Shown here: positions 59,788-64,000 of the stretch, piece after piece
Numbering within the stretch: position 1 is the first letter of the stretch
Layout: every line of letters starts with the position of its first letter
Source of the DNA: Flavobacterium lipolyticum
Lineage (GTDB): Bacteria; Bacteroidota; Bacteroidia; Flavobacteriales; Flavobacteriaceae
Direction: 5' to 3'
Assembly (NCBI RefSeq): GCF_020905335.1
Contig: NZ_JAJJMN010000001.1
Coordinates: forward strand, 62,001-126,000
DNA length: 64,000 nt
Notes under the pieces: generated by a model
Told to the model about the DNA's origin: nothing
Seen by the model: the letters and a program-made list of their open reading frames with translations, nothing else
The model's database searches: none
Position numbers and translations under genes: made by a program

Positions 59788-60260
59788 TGAAGGTTTTTAG
59801 AATCGAAAGAGAAAAATACCTGTCCTCTACTTTAGCAGGAATCGGAGCCTCGATGTCTGAAGGTTTCCGATGGAACAGCCTCAACACCCGTATGGTTTAC
59901 ACAGCCGAAAGTCGTGCATTAGCTACGCTTGAAGTATCAGTTCATTTAGATTTAAGCGAAGATTTACCTTTGGATCGATTTTATGTGGAGATCGAAATCC
60001 CGGATGAAATCACCATTCAGGAAGTTCGACTGGAAGATTTACCGGAAGACTGGAATTCCAAACCTCCAATCCTGATAACACAAACGATTGGCGACGATTT
60101 TATTGATTACAATGAAGCTGCTATTTTAAAAGTTCCTAGCTGTATAGTACCGCAGGAATTCAATTACCTCATAAATCCGGCTCATCCGGACAGTAAGAAA
60201 ATTAAGGTTGTCAGCACTACCAAAATGAATTTTGATTCTAGATTTCAAAACAAACACTAA
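59787..60260 (+). CDS. RES-domain NAD+-phosphorylase-type toxin
   Basis: This 157-aa protein has the RES layout: GFRWNSLNTRMVYTAES (Arg, then the Tyr and Ser region), ATLEVSVHL (Glu), and VPQEFNYLINPAHPDS near the C-terminus. RES toxins degrade NAD+ and stop growth until the antitoxin rebounds. It is co-translated with the antitoxin through the TAATG overlap. A long tandem repeat follows it directly. Confidence 0.9.
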   Translation: MKVFRIEREKYLSSTLAGIGASMSEGFRWNSLNTRMVYTAESRALATLEVSVHLDLSEDLPLDRFYVEIEIPDEITIQEVRLEDLPEDWNSKPPILITQTIGDDFIDYNEAAILKVPSCIVPQEFNYLINPAHPDSKKIKVVSTTKMNFDSRFQNKH

Positions 60261-61200
60261 TTTCACGAATTCACACGAATTAAAATCTTTCTAATCCATC
60301 TAATCTGTGGCAAAAAAAATTAGTACCAATTAGTGTAATTCCTATTGAAACACCAATTTCACGAATTAGCACGAAGTAAAAATCTATTTAATCGCTCCAA
60401 TCTGTGGCAAAAAAATTAGCACAAACTAGCGTAATTCCTATTGAAACACCAATTTCACGAAGTAGCACGAAGTGAAAATCTATTTAATCGTTCCAATCTG
60501 TGGCAAAAAAATTAGTACAAACTAGTGTAATTCCTATTGAAGCACCAATTTCACGAAGTAGCACGAAGTAAAAATCTATTTAATCGCTCCAATCTGTGGC
60601 AAAAAATTAGTACCAATTAGTGTAATTCCTATTGAAACACCAATTTCACGAAGTAGCACGAAATAAAAATCTATTTAATCGCTCCAATCTGTGGCAAAAA
60701 AATTAGCACAAACTAGTGTAATTCCTATTGAAGCACCAATTTCACGAATTCACACGAAGTAAAATCTTTCTAATCCATCTAATCTGTGGCAAAAAATTAG
60801 TACCAATTAGTGTAATTCCTATTGAAACACCAATTTCACGAATTAGCACGAAGTAAAAATCTATTTAATCGCTCCAATCTGTGGCAAAAAAATTAGCACA
60901 AACTAGTGTAATTCCTATTGAAGCACCAATTTCACGAATTCACACGAAGTAAAATCTTTCTAATCCATCTAATCTGTGGCAAAAAAATTAGTACCAATTA
61001 GTGTAATTCCTATTGAAACACTAATTTCACGAATTCACACGAATTAAAATCTTTCTAATCCATCTAATCTGTGGCAAAAAATTAGTACCAATTAGTGTAA
61101 TTCCTATTGAAGCACCAATTTCACGAAGTAGCACGAAGTAAAAATCTATTTAATCGTTCCAATCTGTGGCAAAAAATTAGTGACAATTAGTGTAATTCGT
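60255..61200. repeat. Ten-copy 94-96-bp tandem repeat
   Basis: Copies begin near 60255, 60351, 60447, 60543, 60638, 60734, 60828, 60924, 61019 and 61113. Each holds AATTTCACGAA, AATCTGTGGCAAAAAA and TTAGTGTAATTCCTATTG. Variants of two types (GAATTCACACGAA and GAAGTAGCACGAA) alternate. The array starts within the last codons of the RES toxin gene and ends three bases before the AraC gene's stop. Confidence 0.95.
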
Positions 61201-61202
61201 GT

Positions 61203-62048
61203 TTAGGCACTGATCCTGATTGTTTTTCTAAACTCGGAAGGGCTATTTCCTTTTTGTTTCTTAAAGAATTTATTGAAATGGCTTTCATCTGTAAAACCAA
61301 ATTCATACGCTATTTCATTGATTCGTTTATCACTGAATTGCAAACGATGTTCAATCAATTTTGTTTTATAATTACTAATATACTGCTGCATGGTTTCATT
61401 TGCATGCTTCTTGAAGTAACGTCCTAAATAGGTACTTGAAATTCCGAAAAAATCACTAATCGATTCTGCCTTGATTTTCTCAGGATAATAAATATTGTTT
61501 TGGATGTACTGCAAGATATCCATCGCTTTAGCTTCGCAGCCTATGTTCACCTGCTCCGGCAGATACTTCGCAATGTTACGGGCAACGACAATAATAAGAG
61601 TGTTTACCAATTGCTGAATCAATTCCTGATTGTAAACATCTTTATCTTCATACTCTCGAATGATTGCCTCTACCATAACTTTTACGAGACATTTATCGGC
61701 AACATTTTTTAAAATACAGCCCGGCTGATGATTCGCATTTTGCAGAATATATTCTAAACGCTGAATGTTTTCGTTCTGCAGACTAGAGTTTTTTAGATAA
61801 ATATCATTAAACCTCAAAAAGAAAAAATTTGTTTTGGTCTCAATGGTAAAATTATGACAGTCTTCAGGTGTCAGCAAAAATAAATGTCCCTCATCGTATT
61901 CAAAAACATTTTTATTGATGCATTGCAAACCAGTTCCTTTCAAAACATAAACCAATTCAAAAAAGTTATGACGATCTCCCACATCCGGATATACATCTAA
62001 AGTCTCAAAAGAAACACTAAACGGTTCGTATAAATTTTCTTTTTTCAT
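61203..62048 (-). CDS. AraC family transcriptional regulator
   Basis: This is a 281-aa protein. An N-terminal cupin domain (about 15-100) binds an effector, and a C-terminal double HTH (about 185-278) ends with RINEIAYEFGFTDESHFNKFFKKQKGNSPSEFRK, the AraC signature. It is divergent from the quinone-reductase operon and likely controls it. A TATATTTG -7 element sits upstream. Confidence 0.93.
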   Translation of the reverse strand: MKKENLYEPFSVSFETLDVYPDVGDRHNFFELVYVLKGTGLQCINKNVFEYDEGHLFLLTPEDCHNFTIETKTNFFFLRFNDIYLKNSSLQNENIQRLEYILQNANHQPGCILKNVADKCLVKVMVEAIIREYEDKDVYNQELIQQLVNTLIIVVARNIAKYLPEQVNIGCEAKAMDILQYIQNNIYYPEKIKAESISDFFGISSTYLGRYFKKHANETMQQYISNYKTKLIEHRLQFSDKRINEIAYEFGFTDESHFNKFFKKQKGNSPSEFRKTIRISA

Positions 62049-62072
62049 TTTGTCTGTTATTTATTGCGGTTG

Positions 62073-62080
62073 CAAATATA
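62073..62080 (-). promoter_or_regulatory. Candidate -7 element of the AraC gene
   Basis: TATATTTG on the minus strand fits TAnnTTTG and is 25 bases from the ATG. No well-placed TTG at -33 was found. Confidence 0.45.
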
Positions 62081-62237
62081 CCTGAAAAACACAAATATAT
62101 ACCACTTAAAACAATTAAAAATGGTATAATTTTGTCAAGTGATTTTTTAGCATCTTTTCTAAGAAGTTAAAAAAAAACATGCTTCAATCTATTACCATAA
62201 TTTATACACAAACAAAATTTACAAGAATATTTACAAA

Positions 62238-62843
62238 ATGAAGAAAATTTTTATTATCAACGGCGGGCAAAACTTTGCGCATTCAGGTGGAAAACTCAAT
62301 CAAACCATTACAGACTGGACTATAGAATATTTTACAACCAGCAATAAATATGAAGTAAGAACCACTCACGTTCAGGACGAAATTGATCTTGAAGAAGAAG
62401 TCGAAAAATTCGTATGGGCTGATTTAGTGATTTACCATACGCCAATTTGGTGGTTTCACCTACCCAATCTTTTTAAAAAATATATTGATGATGTTTTTAG
62501 TGAAGGTCACGAGAAAGGAATTTACCAAAATGACGGCAGAACAAGAACAAATCCCGATCTTAATTATGGTACAGGCGGACTTTTGCACGGGCGAAAATAC
62601 ATGCTTACCACTACCTGGAATGCTCCTGCAGCGGCCTTCACGCTTCCGGGAGAATTTTTCGAAGAAACTACGGTAGACGAAGGGGTTATGTTTGGTTTCC
62701 ATAAAATGAATCAATTTGTAGGAATGGAAAAACTGGATGGTTTTCATTTTCATGATGTAGAAAAAGGCGCTACTGAAGAAAATATTGGTATCTTTAAACA
62801 AAACTATACCAACCATTTAAAACAAATCTTTAAAACTATATGA
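62238..62843 (+). CDS. MdaB-type NAD(P)H:quinone oxidoreductase
   Basis: This 201-aa flavodoxin-fold protein starts MKKIFIINGGQNFAHSGGKL (FMN/FAD phosphate loop). It carries DLVIYHTPIWWFHLPNLFKKYIDDVF and TTWNAPAAAF, as in MdaB-like quinone reductases. It reduces quinones by two electrons, avoiding radicals. The next gene overlaps its stop by four bases. Confidence 0.9.
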   Translation: MKKIFIINGGQNFAHSGGKLNQTITDWTIEYFTTSNKYEVRTTHVQDEIDLEEEVEKFVWADLVIYHTPIWWFHLPNLFKKYIDDVFSEGHEKGIYQNDGRTRTNPDLNYGTGGLLHGRKYMLTTTWNAPAAAFTLPGEFFEETTVDEGVMFGFHKMNQFVGMEKLDGFHFHDVEKGATEENIGIFKQNYTNHLKQIFKTI

Positions 62844-63124
62844 TTATGATTTCAATCACTGCTATTTTAAAAAGTAAACCGGAAAATACAGCTCAAATCA
62901 AAAACATGTTAAACCATTTGGTTACTGAGACCAGAAAAGAAGAGGCTTGCATTCGATATGATCTGCATCACAGCGAGAATGTTTTTATTATTTGGGAAGA
63001 ATGGAAAGACCAGCCAGGCCTTGATATTCATAACAATCAGCAGTATCTGCAGGATTTTATTAAACAAAGTGAAGGTTTAATCTCCTCGCCCATTCAGGTT
63101 TACAAAACAGTACAAATATTATAA
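62840..63124 (+). CDS. YgiN-like antibiotic biosynthesis monooxygenase
   Basis: This 94-aa protein has the ABM ferredoxin-like dimer fold, with VTETRKEEACIRYDLHHS and FIIWEEWKDQPGLDIH. YgiN-type quinol monooxygenases work with MdaB-like reductases in E. coli, the same pairing as here. Its start overlaps the mdaB-like stop. Confidence 0.88.
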   Translation: MIMISITAILKSKPENTAQIKNMLNHLVTETRKEEACIRYDLHHSENVFIIWEEWKDQPGLDIHNNQQYLQDFIKQSEGLISSPIQVYKTVQIL

Positions 63125-63136
63125 TCAAAGTTAGCA

Positions 63137-64000
63137 ATGAGAGCACTTTTAACGACTACTTACGAATCTGATTTTGTAAGTACTGAAATAGAAAAACCGA
63201 CTCCAAAAGAAGGAGAGGTTTTAATCAAAATTCATGCAAGTGGTGTTAATCCTATCGATAACAAAATTCGTATTGGGGTTTCACCCTATGCCTCACCTGT
63301 TTTGCCAGCGGTATTAGGAACTGATCTTGCCGGTGTTGTTGAAGCAGTTGGAAAGAATGTTACCGATTTTAAAGTTGGTGATGAAGTCTACGGGCTCGCC
63401 GGAGGTGTTTTGGGACTTCAGGGAACATTAGCAGAATACACTGCTGTTGACGCCGATTTACTGGCCATAAAACCAAAAAACCTGACTATGAAAGAGGCAG
63501 CAGCAGTTCCATTGGTACTGCTTACGGCTTGGGAAGGTTTAATTGACAGAGCAAAAGTAAAAAAAGGAGATCAGGTTTTGGTTCATGCCGGAGCCGGAGG
63601 TGTTGGGCACATGGTGATACAGCTTGCCCGCATTTTTGGTGCTGATGTTTATGCGACTGTTTCTCCTCAAAAAGCAGCCATCGTTGAATCATACGGAGCA
63701 ACTCCAATTGATTATAAGACAGTAAAAGCTGAAGATTATGTAAAGCAATTTACAGGCGGAAAAGGTTTTGACATTATTTACGATACGGTTGGAGGTCAAT
63801 CTTTGGATGATTCTTTTGCTGCTATCCGCCATTACGGCCAGATTGCCAGTTGTTATGCTTTTGGAACACATGCGCTGGCGACAGGATCACTTCGATCTGC
63901 AAGTTTACATGGTGTTTTTGTTTTACACCCGATGATTAGTGGTGAAGGCAGAAAACATCATGGAGATATTTTAAAAGAAGCTGCAAAATTTATCGAAGAA
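63137..64000 (+). CDS. Zinc-independent quinone oxidoreductase (QOR-like, partial)
   Basis: 288 codons are open to the right edge of the window. The start MRALLTTTYESDF, ATG at 63137, is 12 bases after the YgiN-like stop. It has GTDLAGVVEAVG, the NADPH loop HAGAGGVGHMVIQLA, and later YDTVGGQSL. It belongs to the MDR/quinone oxidoreductase family, which lacks the structural zinc. It is the third gene of the operon likely governed by the AraC regulator. The C-terminus is not in the window. Confidence 0.9.
   Translation, partial: MRALLTTTYESDFVSTEIEKPTPKEGEVLIKIHASGVNPIDNKIRIGVSPYASPVLPAVLGTDLAGVVEAVGKNVTDFKVGDEVYGLAGGVLGLQGTLAEYTAVDADLLAIKPKNLTMKEAAAVPLVLLTAWEGLIDRAKVKKGDQVLVHAGAGGVGHMVIQLARIFGADVYATVSPQKAAIVESYGATPIDYKTVKAEDYVKQFTGGKGFDIIYDTVGGQSLDDSFAAIRHYGQIASCYAFGTHALATGSLRSASLHGVFVLHPMISGEGRKHHGDILKEAAKFIEE

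Noticed and set aside
60255..61200. CRISPR-like array between the RES toxin and AraC genes
   Set aside because: The whole 95-bp unit repeats, with no unique spacers between short repeats, and no cas genes are present.
62460..62816. 118-codon minus-strand frame within the quinone-reductase gene
   Set aside because: It lies wholly inside a well-supported gene on the other strand.

Overview
The window reads as chromosomal DNA of a Flavobacterium-like member of the Bacteroidota. The reasons are the low GC content, the promoter type (a TAnnTTTG element near -7 and TTG near -33, seen before the rRNA operon, a tRNA cluster and a thiolase gene), weak Shine-Dalgarno signals, and the gene content: BshA, an LptD-like protein, TamB, a fused ABC-permease/M1 peptidase, a FecI/FecR/TonB-receptor unit, DUF5777 and lipoproteins with MKK-type signal peptides. 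No phage, complete insertion sequence or CRISPR array is present.

Layout. 1-405 is the start of bshA (minus). 926-4557 is the most unusual locus: a 39-residue Lys-rich peptide gene with a hairpin behind it, then a 671-aa protein joining a class I isoprenoid-synthase-like half to an alpha/alpha-toroid cyclase/prenyltransferase-like half, then an M50 membrane metalloprotease whose N-terminus looks like a PqqD/RRE recognition domain. Together they suggest an undescribed peptide-modification (RiPP-like) system. 4646-9649 (minus) is a housekeeping cluster of iron-sulfur oxidoreductase subunits, an MCE/MlaD protein and a cell-wall amidase. 9783-16419 holds an LptD-like protein, RidA, methylglyoxal synthase, a GlcNAc-kinase-like protein, GAPDH and phosphofructokinase. 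16729-21225 is TamB with an anomalous start. 21432-29509 holds tsaD, rsmE, DUF4159, a SpoU methyltransferase, a secreted M43 protease, a PerM-type transporter, a methyltransferase and a D-Ala-D-Ala dipeptidase. 29939-32647 is an orphan pair: a papain-like putative amidase and a GCS/amidoligase-like protein. 33202-37757 is an ABC transporter with an M1 peptidase fused to its permease.

38064-44585 (minus) is a full rRNA operon (16S, Ile, Ala, 23S, 5S) followed by tRNA-Phe, Leu and Arg, ending in a tandem array of degenerate tRNA-Arg copies with terminators. A second array of the same kind lies beside a second tRNA-Arg at 56443-56749, in a cluster with tRNA-Pro and tRNA-Ser. A decayed trace lies near 33.0 kb.

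45701-54616 looks like one ECF sigma regulon. The sigma gene is followed by fecR, a TonB receptor and secreted or redox proteins. Four exact copies of GTAGGGTAA-N14-GTTTTA lie before the surface lipoprotein (divergent), fecR, the COG4315 lipoprotein and the OB-fold gene. I infer these are the sigma factor's promoters.

54780-64000 carries small conserved proteins, a thiolase, an NlpC/P60 hydrolase, an Xre-RES toxin-antitoxin pair with a palindromic operator candidate, ten copies of a 95-bp tandem repeat, an AraC regulator and, divergent from it, a quinone reductase / YgiN-like monooxygenase / quinone oxidoreductase operon cut by the window end. All assignments come from reading motifs by eye; no database search was run.
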